DNA of 64,000 bases from the NCBI RefSeq assembly GCF_905147365.1, contig NC_056419.1, forward strand, positions 8,563,501-8,627,500. Direction: 5' to 3'. The position numbers and the translations under genes were made by a program. The notes beneath the pieces were generated by a model. The model made no database searches. It was not told the DNA's origin and worked only from the letters and a program-made list of their open reading frames with translations. Source of the DNA: Aricia agestis (taxonomy: Eukaryota; Arthropoda; Insecta; Lepidoptera; Lycaenidae). This document shows, piece after piece, positions 28,188 to 39,298 of the stretch (within the stretch, counting starts at the first letter, position 1; the number at the start of each line of letters is the position of its first letter).

Positions 28188-28426
28188 GACGCTTCACACC
28201 ACGTCAGTCTGGCCCCGACCCCCGTGCTAATTACCTGAAGGACTTGTGTTACAGGTACCAGACAACGGAAATATATTTAAGATTTTAATTATACATATCA
28301 TACACATATTTAATAAACATCCAGACCAGGGAACATTGAAACCTTTTGTTCCGTCGGCGGGATTCGAACCTGCGACCCCCGGCTTGAGCTGCCACACACT
28401 CAACCAATTGAGTCATAGAGGTCGTC
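28188..28426 (-). repeat. tRNA-derived SINE, minus-strand copy
   Basis: This is the same family as 1848-2155. On the minus strand it begins GACGACCTCTATGACTCAATTGG (A-box region), has the B box GGGTTCGAATC type, and ends with the GGGGCCAGACTGACGTGG block and ATTATTATTATT. The 3' block is single here. Confidence 0.85.
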
Positions 28427-30089
28427 AAAAATGCAGCGTTTGAATTATAATAATTATGGACTTACCCTGTGTCTAAACTACTCTAAACTTGCCCTGGTTG
28501 ACTAAAGGAAAAGCCTTGACCTCCGAAATTCATTAAGACGGTAGATTTTCAGTGTGCGACTAAACAAGAGTCATCAGTGTAAAGCCCGCTTTTCTTATAT
28601 TTGTCGTAACAACTTTGTTTGTCGCACAATGTAAAGAATTTCGTACTCTCCACACATTACTGTGATAATGGAGGTGTTATTTATATTTCATAAATGGAAA
28701 CTATTTTCCATTACAACCTTCGCATAAGCAAATGAGTATTGTGCTAATAAAAGATGTTTTTAATTTTGAATGCGTTACTTTTAAAGCGAGTAGTCTATTT
28801 CGAACAAATTTCATATTCTGCTTTATGTATTGACAGAGGATACAATATTCGTCAGAAGTTTTAAAATAATGTTTAAAATGTAGTACATTAAAAGCTCTTT
28901 CAAGTTTAGGGCGAGTTTTAAATATTTATCAGAAAAAGTTGACGTAATATCAAGTTTCATCGTAAAAGCTCCGGAGCTATTTCGATCATAATATCAAAAT
29001 CGAAACTCCCCTGTGTGTAGACAAAAAGCTTACCCGTATTTTCATTTTCTATTTTTAACACCTTGACGTAGACAATTTACAGAAAATGTAGACATTAACT
29101 TACAATTCAACTGCTGGCTGGCGTAAAATATTTATCGTAAAATTTTATAACCGCTTAATTACAGATAAAGAGCTTCACAGGTCGTCGCTTGACAAAATAA
29201 TTTGTTCGATATATTTACGATTTAGAGGCTTATCCGTAGACGAACGTCGGAATGTGGCCACCGAGTTAAGTAGAATATAATTGGCGGTAGCTCAAAGCCC
29301 GTACCTGCCTGTAAAAATGCCATCATAAAGCCTCGCCGACAATGAGCCCTTTGACAGTTGTACCACCTTTACGATGCCGACGACGATACGCGACGAGCTC
29401 TCATTAAACTTATTTTATCGACCTACCGATACAGAACCTAGCCTCGGGTCCCCATGAGCGAAGCCCGCGATGGGACATGCAGATAACTGCCGTACTTGAC
29501 TAATGCATCCTTAAAAATAGTATAAATTAATAACAATTTAATGATTTGCAAAGAAACTTGATCACAGCTCTATGTTTCGTGGATAAAAATGCTATTCATA
29601 ACAAAAAAAACTTTCCGTTTTCATTAAAAAGCATGGTGACCCTATTTTACTATCGACGTAAATCAAGAGATCTAAAAGAAATGTGCGCTACTTCTCTCGA
29701 ACAGAGCGGAAGAATAAGCGGTTTAGATCATTCAAATTCTCGATCGCTTATTATTCGATCCTATTATGACCGAGTCGGAACTTTTTTCAAACGATCGTAG
29801 GAGGCCATTATACAGCTCATTTTCCATAACAAAAGACGCTATGAAAGTGTTTTTGTGCGTTCGTTAATAGCTTATTATTAATTTATTGTAAGCCGTAAAC
29901 AAGAAGCAAGCTCTGTACGTCCACGGAGCTATAAACTTTTGTGTGAGCATAATAAGCTGTTAATACTTTGCTTTTATCTATTGAGATATTATATCAAAGG
30001 TACCAATTATAGTTTTATAGATGTACAAAAGAAATGAATATTGTACGATATGGATAGGTTTCATAATCGTTAAAGTTGTACGGTTTTCA

Positions 30090-30117
30090 TGATCATTGAT
30101 CAATGATCATTGATCAC
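30090..30117. repeat. TGATCATTGATCA palindromic cluster
   Basis: TGATCATTGATCAATGATCA is self-complementary and is followed by a further ATTGATCA unit. It is a short repeated palindrome of unknown role. Confidence 0.6.
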
Positions 30118-30449
30118 ACAGGATTTTATTGTTACAAACTAACAAAACTTGCTTCTTAGATAAGCTATTTTGTAATGATGTAATAATATTATGTTAATGT
30201 GTAAAAAATATTGTTTGCCTTATGTTTGTTTAACTAAAATATAAAGTATAAGAAGTAATGCGTTACAACTCATTTTATAGATAGTAGAGTAAGGCCACTT
30301 AGGCCACATGACTTCAGAATCTTGAGAAAGTTTGATAATGATTGGCAGTGTGACCTAGTCTCTTCTTAGCGACATTTCACATTTCTGTGGGAATTAAAAT
30401 TAGGAATATATAGTATAGCGCAAAACCAGGTTGCAGTGCCTACTAATCT

Positions 30450-30709
30450 ACAGGGTGTAACAAAAATAAGTGATAATACTTTAGGGTGTGTACGTGTTCC
30501 TTGTAGAGAGTTAACTGTGAAAGTAGCAGCTCTGAAAGACGAAAAATTTTTTTCACTTTTGTATGGGCAAGGGGCGAGCGTCACGAGTTTCCCCATACAA
30601 AAGTGAAAAAAAAATTTGGTCTTTCAGCGCTGCTACTTTCACAGTGAACTCTCTATAAGGAACACGTACACACCCTAAATTATTATCACTTGTTTTTGTT
30701 ACACCCTGT
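30450..30709. mobile_element. 260-bp foldback element, CAGGGTG ends, TA target site
   Basis: The two halves are long near-perfect inverted repeats (about 115 bases each), from CAGGGTGTAACAAAAATAAG to its complement. Each half holds GTGTGTACGTGTTCCTT and GTGAAAGTAGCAGC. TA lies just outside each end (TA|CAGGGTG ... CACCCTG|TA), as in Tc1/mariner-type targets. Related ends occur at 25052, 36580 and 43640. Confidence 0.8.
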
Positions 30710-31065
30710 ATACAATCTACATGTGATACTGTCCATGAGTGGCGGCAATCCCTTACCATTCTATCCTTCATGCTGTTCAAATAAGTAAACTTTAATGTTG
30801 CCATTTATTTAAAAAATGAATGTAACATAAAGCTAAGCGACACGACTTCTGAAGTATGTAATCTAAATCTGAAGTGCCTTATGTGAGTGCCGGATACTTA
30901 CCATGCCAATGATTATTACGAAGCTTATCTTAACTTCACTTATTACTTACTTATCTACCGGCTACCGGGATCCGCGACGCCACAAAAAATAAATCGTCAT
31001 TCCTGATGACGCTCAGGTACAGTCATCAACATAATAATGTAGAATTTCCTTTATTGTGTATTCCG

Positions 31066-31725
31066 TTTTTAGGGTTCCGTAGTCAACAAGGAACCATTAT
31101 AGTTTCGGTCTGTCCGCCCGTCTGTCCGTATGTCTGTCTGTCTGTCTGTCTGTCTGTCCGTGGTTTTGCTCAGAGATTATAGGACCTACAAAGCTCTAAA
31201 TTTTTTTATGCTACCTTCCGTAGGTACACATCAAGCGGGGATAAAAAAATTTTTCGTGTCGTTCGTGTGGGGTGTCGTTGGATAGGTTTTTTAAAAATAT
31301 TATGAGTATTAATAGATAATTTTCCGATTTAGAGATCCGTTTGTGAAATATTAAGTTTTAAAGTAGAAAAAATCGTTAGACTCCTTGTCATCCCCCCTTC
31401 TACCAGCTAAACGATTACTTCTGGAAATGTGAAAAAATTGACGGGAGTAGGAAATAATATGCTGAATTTAAAAGATTATAGATATCACGGCTAAGAAGAC
31501 TTCATAAGTTATTGAGTAATAGCCGATCAACTAAAAAAAAAATTCAGTGATGTATAAAGGAACTTTTCGTCCATATTCCTTTGAAAATAACTGAGATGAT
31601 ATTGTTAGTAGTGTAAAACACGTTATAAATGTACATTCATTGACCATACAAAAATTAAAAAAAACTAGTGGTACTACGGAACCCTATAATGCGAGTGGCC
31701 CGACTTGCACTTGGCCGGTTTTTTT
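31066..31725 (+). mobile_element. Interspersed repeat family D, long copy
   Basis: It opens TTAGGGTTCCGTAGTCAACAA, has TCTG tandem units near 31130, and closes TACGGAACCCTATAATGCGAG and GACTTGCACTTGGCCGG. An inverted copy lies at 33163-33830. No open frame; it is a non-autonomous element. Confidence 0.75.
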
Positions 31726-31794
31726 TATTTCATAGTACTTAACAGTAGCTTCTATGTATATTAAAAATAAAATACTACAAGAACTTTTATATTT

Positions 31795-31995
31795 TATTTA
31801 CCCGCCTGCAACTCTGTTGCACTAAAAATCGTGAAGGAACCGGATTTTTCCTATATAAAAAGTATACTATGTCCTTTCCCGGGATTTAAAGTATCTCCGT
31901 ACGAAATTTCAGCAAAATCGGTTAAGCGGTTTGGGCGTGAAGAGGTAACAGACAGATATACAGACAGACACACTTTAGCAAGCGAGCCCTAGTAT
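31795..31995 (-). repeat. Interspersed repeat family C, reverse copy
   Basis: GCCTGCAACTCTGTTGCACTAA at the left and AAACCGATTTTGCTGAAATTT-type sequence read on the minus strand, matching 15420-15630. Confidence 0.7.
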
Positions 31996-32837
31996 ATGAC
32001 ACAACCTGTACATTTTGTGGTACACTTTACTCAAAAACTATCACGCCTTTTGATTTGTGCTTTAACATAGTAATTTTCACTTAGGTATATTATGTAGATG
32101 TGTCAGTCAGTCAAGGTGTGACGAGTGAAGACGCGAGCCCTCACAAAGCTCGGCTTTTAGCTACAGAAATTTTTATGGATTATTTTTTAATCAGGCAAGC
32201 ATTTAAAATGTTCGATCATAAAATTGTTTTTCTTTATGTCACAAATAATAATAAAACTTAAAACGATTTTAGCTAAATCATTCCTCAAAAACTAAAATGT
32301 ACCGTTAAATGACGTTTATCTTTGTCATTATCTCTTTTCACGGCTTAACGTTAATCGATGTGCAATTAAAAATACCATTTAACTTTTAAGACTTTGCCGA
32401 TGAAACAGAGACCTTTTCATTTTTAAGACAAAGAAAACTTTTCCTTGTGAACAATACGATACTAATATCGTAAACGTATAATTCTTTTTTTATATATTCA
32501 GACAAAACCTACCTATATTATGTTTAATTACAAAATTGGAAATATAAAACAATGTCACTAAGAAAAATTAATCTAAAAAAAACCGATCAACCGTTCGCGT
32601 TATCATCGTTTCGCAATAAATAGTAGCAACTAAAAACCCTGTCGTTTTTGTTAATTTTAGATCCTGTTTAAGCGGTTGATTTATATTTGAGCTGTAAATA
32701 ACGACTTATCTGACAGAAGTCAGCGATCACCATAAATATATTCGCTCCCCGCTCCGTACGTCTCTATAAATACAAACAGCACTCGATATAATGGTCAACA
32801 CGAGTATCCCATTCGAGTTAATATCCCAAAATAAACT

Positions 32838-32880
32838 CTTTGATCCCCGGCGATTAGCAGTATCGAAAAGAAGATCAAAG
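32838..32880. promoter_or_regulatory. Pair of divergent TCF sites
   Basis: CTTTGATC at 32838-32845 and GATCAAAG at 32873-32880 face each other 27 bases apart, followed by CACGTG at 32883. The stretch 32740-32985 is moderately GC-rich and repeat-free, so it may be a regulatory module. Confidence 0.45.
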
Positions 32881-32985
32881 AGCACGTGCGGCTAATTAAA
32901 ATCGTCAACGCACTTTTGTCGGCGAGCGTCCGCGTGAGCGAACATCGGAAGCAGTGCGATTCCCGAGCCGCAGGCAGCCTCCGGA

Positions 32986-34001
32986 CAGTGTTGCCAACAC
33001 CAGAAAACTCAAAAACATCATTGAAGATACAGTAGAAAACTGTAGGTGATATGAAAATGACACTTTTTATACTAAAATCATATTATTTTCTTATGTTATA
33101 GGATTATTTTTTTTTTGGTCTTTTTCTATTTTTATAGAAAAGAACTTATAAACTATACACGAAAATAAAAACCGGCCAAGTAAGTACGTGTCGGGCCACG
33201 CGCAATATAGGGTTTTGTAATACCGCTAGTTTTTGATAATTTTTGTATAGTCTTCTTAGCCGTGATAGTTTTTCTTTTAAATTCAGCATATTTTTTGTGA
33301 AGTCTTCTTAGCCGTGATAGTTTTTCTTTTAAATTCAGCATATTTTTTGTGAAGTCTTCTTAGCCGTGATAGTTTTTCTTTTAAATTCAGCATATTTCCT
33401 ACTCCCGTACATTTTTTCACATTTCCAGAAGCAACCGTTTAGTTGATAGAAGGGACTGGACTCTAACGATTTTTTCCACTTTAACTTAATATTTCACAAA
33501 AGGATCCCTAAATCGGAAAATGATCTACGAATACTCATAATATTTTTCAAAAACCTATCCAACGACACCCCACATGATAGGGTGGATGCGAAAAAAAATC
33601 ATCCCCGCTTGATGTGTATAAAAAGTTTTTTAAAGATTTCATGTACCATTTTGTCGGCATCATTAATATGTGCATTCATGCCAAATTACAGCTTTGTAGG
33701 ACGGACGGACGGATGGACGGACGGACCGAAACTATAAGGGTTCCTTGTTGACTACGGAGCCTTAAAAAAACGGACAGACAGATGGACGGACAGACCGAAA
33801 CTATAAGGGTTCCTTGTTAACCATTTCATGTCGTTTTTCGTGACTTTAAATTAATTTGCAATCGGCTAATTCTTTATATTTGCTATGGTGCAATTCTATC
33901 GCCCTATCACCCATTAAAAAAGTTGATTTTAGGAATAAAAGAGAAAACAACAAGAAAAAAACAATAGATCTACTGTTAAAACAGTAGGGTTGGCAACACT
34001 G
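32986..34001. mobile_element. 1016-bp hAT-like non-autonomous DNA transposon
   Basis: The left end CAGTGTTGCCAAC (32986-32998) is matched by the right end GTTGGCAACACTG (33989-34001). Outside them CCTCCGGA (32978-32985) and CCTCCGAA (34002-34009) agree in 7 of 8 bases, as expected for an 8-bp target-site duplication. It has taken up an inverted family D repeat (33163-33830). No transposase frame. The superfamily is inferred from the duplication length only. Confidence 0.65.
33250..33405. repeat. Three tandem 52-bp units
   Basis: GTCTTCTTAGCCGTGATAG starts at 33250, 33302 and 33354, each followed by TTTTTCTTTTAAATTCAGCA. The same unit is single in the sister copy at 31450-31510, so the tandem arose after the family D copies separated. 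Confidence 0.9.
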
Positions 34002-34009
34002 CCTCCGAA

Positions 34010-34260
34010 TCACAATAAATCTGAGCCGATAAGTGGCGGAGCGGCGCGGGGGGCGACGGGAGACGGCGTAGGGCGCGGCGGCGGCGCGATCAAAGAGAAG
34101 GAAGGGACATGAAAGGCGCCGCACATTCGCCGAGATGCGGCCGATAGCGAGCTTCCCCGCGCGGCGCGGCGTTTGTGCGCCCGCGCACCGATGACGGTTT
34201 AATTAATTACACGTCAGCCGAATGACACGGTCGGAACGGGGATGACGAAGGTCCGCAGAC
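34010..34260. promoter_or_regulatory. GC-rich block with TCF site and helper-like GGCGGC
   Basis: About 250 bases of GGCGCGG/CGGCGGCG-rich sequence in an AT-rich region. GATCAAAG lies at 34088-34095, directly after CGGCGGCGGCGC, which contains the helper motif reversed. It would be continuous with 32740-32985 if the transposon at 32986-34001 were removed. It is a CpG-rich promoter or enhancer candidate, presumably for Notum on the minus strand; no start site was identified. Confidence 0.45.
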
Positions 34261-34497
34261 TCAGGGACGATGTTTCATGGGTTTTAGTAAAAAAAATTAA
34301 ACAGACCAACATTTATAAAAAGAAAAGAGAAAAAATAACCTCCATATAATATACTTGGATGTTATGTGTTCTTTTTTTTTTTTAAAAAATTAAAACTTAA
34401 GAACGAAATTTTGCCATTTGTTTGCAATACAATATTTTTACAACTAAAAATTAATAATTTTTTATTCTTTATAAACACCTAGCTTATGAAAAATCTG

Positions 34498-34595
34498 ATT
34501 TGCCCCCCCCCTGGCCCAGAACCTGAGTGATTTGCCCCCCCTGGCACCAGAACTTGGGTAATTTGCCCCCACCTGGCCCAGAACCTGGGTACGCC
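34498..34595. repeat. Three tandem ~32-bp C-rich units
   Basis: The unit GATTTGCCCCCCCCTGGCCCAGAACCTGAGT is repeated three times with small changes. Confidence 0.8.
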
Positions 34596-34706
34596 CATGC
34601 GCTCTTAAGTGCAATTTTATTTTGGCTCGGTCTATCTGTATAGGTAAAGTTATTACGAGTAAGTTATCTTTTTAGTAGGTTAAATAAACTCATTATGAAA
34701 TTACTT

Positions 34707-34750
34707 TCTAGAATCTTTATATGTAGAAGTTGTACATATAAAGATTCTAG
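34707..34750. repeat. Hairpin with 19-bp perfect arms
   Basis: TCTAGAATCTTTATATGTA, a short spacer, then its reverse complement ending TCTAGA. Confidence 0.8.
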
Positions 34751-35343
34751 AGTAGAACCTACCTACTTGGCTCACCACTGTTATATTCAGTAAGTATATT
34801 TTGTTAAACAAGTCAACAACACAAAATTATGTTTAGATTAACCCCCTTGGCTTACACTAATTTATTACTAATATTACAAAAAATAGCAAGAACAAAATAT
34901 GTTGGTATTTGTATTTAAATATGGCTCTCGGCCAAACCGCCTATATTTTTGTACAAAACAAATAGTCTTTAGCACTAATGCTCTATAAAATAGGACAAAG
35001 TAACTCTTAAGCTTACATCTATCTTTGTGACTTATTTTAGTCGCATCTCGGTGTCTCAGGACGCAACGCTTAGACTCTATTAGGCAAATGTGGAAATTGT
35101 TTCTTGAAGTTTTGATACAAAATAATTAACTATTGTTATAAAAATGGATGACATTGATTAAACAGAACTGAAAATTACAAGGCTCATATTTTATCCTGCA
35201 AAAATATCCACAGCCGAACATTTGCCTTCTCCTTTTTGGAAGTTGGTTAAAAATATCGCGACGAAAGAAAACTACTTATCTTTATTTTCAACAAAACACA
35301 GAAACAATATTATTTTAACATTAAGTTGTTTTTATATTAAGGG

Positions 35344-35474
35344 CCTGTTTCACCACTTCCTGATAAGTTCTGGATAGACTATCCACCACTTAACTTGATA
35401 GACAGAGTATGGAGACTGTCAAAAAAGTTGTGGATAGCCTATCCGGCACTTTATTAGGAAGTGGTGAAATAGGC
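35344..35474. mobile_element. MITE with TTTCACCACTTCCT ends, copy 1
   Basis: The ends CCTGTTTCACCACTTCCT and AGGAAGTGGTGAAATAGG are inverted repeats, with an internal GTTGTGGATAGCCTATCCGG. A second copy lies at 52165-52292, inside the BAIAP3-like gene. Confidence 0.8.
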
Positions 35475-36354
35475 AAATAGGCCCTAAGTATCGCTAAATA
35501 AACCATGTTTCCATTCGGAAGTATTCACTGGCACCTTGAATAGTAAGAGAAGGTTTAAATTAATGGATTAATGCGAGAAAAGCTCAAAGCTGTACGTAAA
35601 AGCTTAATAATACATTGATCAAGCGAAACGCTCTATTTAGCAATATTATAATGCTATCCGTTTTGATGTAAATAGCTATTGATCAGTTAAATTGCGCTAT
35701 AATACTCGAAGTGGAAAATAATTTTATTGTAAGCCGTTATTAATATAATAACCCATTTAGTATGATTTATATGTGCGGTAAGTCAAACTAGTTCCGCTAG
35801 TTTTCAATACATATTACGCGCTATGCTCTAGGTTTAATATTATAATAATATATTAGCACTAGGTTTTAATCTAGTTAATATAGGTAGTTTAAATTTTACT
35901 CAAAATTTTGCACTCGAATAAAATACCTATCTTGAATGAGACTACGAAAATTATTCGGAAAGTGAAAATGGTCTAAAATATTTTGTATCCCTCATATTAT
36001 TTACCTATGTAAAGAAGTGAGCTAAGTGAAGGTCTTAAAAAAATTAATCTCGTCTTAATATATCATTCAAATAAAAGTTTAATGCAAGTAAACATAGGTT
36101 TTTTTACCTTTCGTAGGTACTAAAAATGAAAAACACCAAGCCTTTGAAATATCTACGCTTCCGTTCAGATTCAGGGAGATCGCAGACGAAGTGAGAACTT
36201 CAAAATATGAAAATTCTCAAACGGCACGAGTTTAAAGTTAGGGTTTTTAATTAAGGTCAAGTGCGCGTTAACGTCGAGGCGGCGTCTACTTAACATAGTT
36301 ATGGCATGTGATAACATATAAAGATTAGAACCGAATAATAATTACTCGGTTGGC

Positions 36355-36401
36355 GACCTTTCTTAGACATCAGTAATTATTACTGATGTCTAAGAAAGGT
36401 C
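36355..36401. repeat. Perfect 47-bp palindrome
   Basis: GACCTTTCTTAGACATCAG and the next four bases pair exactly with the rest around one central T. Outside, CTCGG and CCGAG extend the stem with mismatches. Confidence 0.88.
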
Positions 36402-38705
36402 AATACCGAGCAGGCGAGGGCCGCAAGGTAGCTTTGTAGGCGAAGATTATATGTATGTACCTACTTGTGAGACATTATGAAGATTTCGTACGACCCTATT
36501 AGAACATAATTTATTCTAACTCCTAAGCCACCTGTCTACGTTTTTAACCGACTTCCAAAAAGAAGGAGGTTTTATTGGTGAAAGTAGCAGCGCTGTGAAA
36601 GTAGCAGCGCTGATAGAACTTTTTTTTGTGATTTGTATGGGCATGCTCTCGTAAGAAGTAACGGTAAACGGTAGATATTTTATTTATAAATTAAAATATA
36701 ATATTGTTTTTTATTGTTGAGGGATATACCTACTTATACATATTTTGTATTTTTGTTATTCTACATAACTTTAATCTAGAAATATATAACTTATAATGTA
36801 TTACATTTGTTTTAAGTAATGGTAAAATGAATAGACGAAATTATATAGAAATATCTTTATTGACACAATCAAATAAAAGAGCATACAAATACAAAACTGT
36901 AACTTTAAACTGAAAACAAACAAAACATATTCATAAATAAAACTCTGACAATTAGCGGATAAACATAAAAAATCCGAAGACTTACGATCATTGAAAGTCT
37001 GTAAAAAGTATTGCAATTTTCACACTCGTTAATATGATCACGAAATATAGTATACTTACTCCCAGTTACTAAAATATTTAAACAGCGAAGTCCACTGTCT
37101 TTGTCTATCAAGTGATGTTTCCAATATGTCAGACGAAGATAGTAGAACATAAAATATAGTTATACGCTGCCTAAATATCTTAATAGTAAATGGGTTTATG
37201 TTCTATGCTACAAAACGTTTATTTAAAAGCGACATTAAGGCACGTTTCATGTCGTATCACAGTATGTCATAGCAAATCACTAAATTTAATCTAACTTTAC
37301 ACAACAATCAGACTCTTAGGGTCAGGTCACACCGACGCGACACAGCACGGCAATTTCACGTTTAAAATTCGACTTTAATAATAATTCTTACACAAAAAAT
37401 ATGCGTTTATTGCTCAAGGTTAGTAGTTTATGCAACGCGAGCAGCTAGAAATTTAATAAAACCACGTCGCATCGCGTTTCAGTATGTACTGGCCGTTACA
37501 CAACTCTATACTCTACAATCTACAGTAATAAATATTTACGTAAAATTATAAACATACGTAGTTTCTTACAATCAAAAATGTAGCTCTGTTTCTCAGTTGA
37601 AAGTATACAATGGAGTATTTTTATCTTCCTTGGCTGTCGCAAAATAGATGCGTAAGTTTCATAGCTTTTTTAGTCTAATTTAGACAATTAAAAATAAGAT
37701 ATATGTAACTGAGATCTTAGACCTAAAATAATTTAAAATTGTGACAATCGATTTTATTGCCATACATTAAATTAACGAGATTCAGACATTGATAAATGAT
37801 AGCAATAGGTATAATAATTATTATTATTTATTACATTATTGCTTTCCGATAAACTATTACAAAATTATTGCTTCTTTTTGTTTTGAACGGTCTTTAGTAA
37901 CACTACTATATTGGGTATTTTGTTTGGTTAAATGGCAAGGATTAGTTTCATGTTTTGTTGTAAGTTTATTTTATTCGATAAAAACTGATATTTATGGACG
38001 ATTTCATTCATAATATTGCTATAAATTATTATGTAAGGCATCAGTCATAATTAAATATTAGGCATTTATACATAGACCTAGTAGTAAAAATATTTATGCG
38101 GACTATACAAGGTCTGCCGTCTTTATCTATCGCGACTCTTTCAATGTGTCAGACAAGGATAACAGACTTTTCACAGTGGATGTACTCAGTACTGTACTTT
38201 TTAATTAACTTTTACATTACTTTGCTATAGAAAAAGAAAACTTACAAAGTGTGGCGGTACCCACAATTCGCCTAACATTCCTGCATCGCGCTATCGAAGT
38301 TTCGGAGGACGGCAAGATATATACCTACAACGTCTGAAATGACGTCAGTGGGCTTCGGCCTGACCGAGCATGCTATCTCTCTCGGTCGGAAGATCTTCCT
38401 TTTCGGCCGCCACTAACAACGTTAAATTGGTGACCCCGAAGTGATATCGAAATGACAGTAAAGTTAGAAAGTAAAATATATAACACGGGACTAAGTATGT
38501 GATTTAACGATTAGCAATCACATACATTTTAATTGTTACTTCGTCTGTTAGGTAAGGTAAGTAATAGATCTCATAACAAGTGTTCAGACCTCTAAACACC
38601 AGAGAGTTTCCTTGCGTATTGCGCACGCTGCGGCTTAGGGTTAATTCAGACCGAAACGTGACGCGTAGATGCATTTCTAAATTTGTATGGATTTGACAGA
38701 TTTCA

Positions 38706-39050
38706 ATTTTTATTTTTTTATGAAATAAGGGGGCAAACGAGCAAACGGGTCACCTGATGGAAAGCAACTTCCGTCGCCCATGGACACTCGCAGCATCAGA
38801 AGAGCTGCAAGTGCGTTGCCGGCCTTTTAAGAGGGCATAGGGTTAATAGGAGAGGGTAGGGAAGGGAAGGGAAGGGAATAGGGGAGGGTAGGGAAGGGAA
38901 TGGGGTAGGGGATTGGACCTCCGGTGAACTCACTCACTCGTCGAAACACAGCGCAAGCGCTGTTTCACGCCGGTTTTCTATGTGAACGTGGTATTTCTCC
39001 GGTCGAGCCGGCCGATTTGTGCCGAAGCATGGCTCTCCCACGTATAAATT
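38706..39050 (-). mobile_element. Retroelement family A, long reverse copy
   Basis: It opens with the reversed A-tail TTTTATTTTTTTATG and ends with GCCGAAGCATGGCTCTCCCACGT. Through its AAAAAAATAAAA tail it offers the first AATAAA on the minus strand after the BAIAP3-like stop (near 38708), so it could provide the gene's 3' end. Confidence 0.8.
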
Positions 39051-39182
39051 GCGTGAGGCGTCGTGATAAATTGTCAAATCGCGTTTTGATCTGAATTGAC
39101 CCTTAGTTTCAATAAAACCAGCCACTGTGTGGAAGTGATTATACCTTAAAATGCACTATATTATATTATGACTTGATATAGT

Positions 39183-39298
39183 CTAACCGAGCGAGAAGAA
39201 CTGTTTGCTGTTGGGCATCTTCTGTCTCTGCTTCTTGAGGAACTCGCGCGCCTGCTTGTCGCCCTGTCTCGACTCCAGGGCTTTCATGGCATCACCGT
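39183..39298 (-). CDS. BAIAP3-like: BAIAP3-like last coding exon
   Basis: The acceptor ATTTATTTTCAG precedes 39298. The exon encodes GDAMKALESRQGDKQAREFL and ends NSKQFFSLG before TAG at 39185-39183. It is a basic C-terminal tail after C2B. Confidence 0.88.

Larger units (their letters stand above)
24021..32700. other. Region upstream of the visible Notum exons
   Basis: About 9 kb in which I could not support an exon. It contains family A (25271-25480), a repeat at 25788-25905, the GC-rich block at 26800-27200, a SINE (28188-28426), a 260-bp foldback element (30450-30709) and a family D copy (31066-31725). The rest is AT-rich. The missing Notum exons may be here or beyond; a plus-strand donor-like AAAG|GTAAGC at 26937 was noted but has no open frame worth calling. 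Confidence 0.5.
34260..39182. other. Intergenic region between Notum side and BAIAP3-like gene
   Basis: AT-rich. It holds a C-run minisatellite (34498-34595), palindromes at 34707-34750 and 36355-36401, a MITE (35344-35474), a fragment of the foldback family (36580-36650) and a family A copy (38706-39050). 36660-38650 shows no gene, repeat or conserved element I can name. Confidence 0.6.

Noticed and set aside
33846..34124. 92-codon minus frame across the right end of the hAT-like element, with a Leu/Phe-rich stretch
   Set aside because: It looked like a possible Notum signal-peptide exon, but it crosses the transposon end and the hydrophobic part comes from the element.
36801..37150. Two short minus frames with Phe/Tyr/Leu-rich content
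   Set aside because: AT-rich chance frames without splice sites or motifs.
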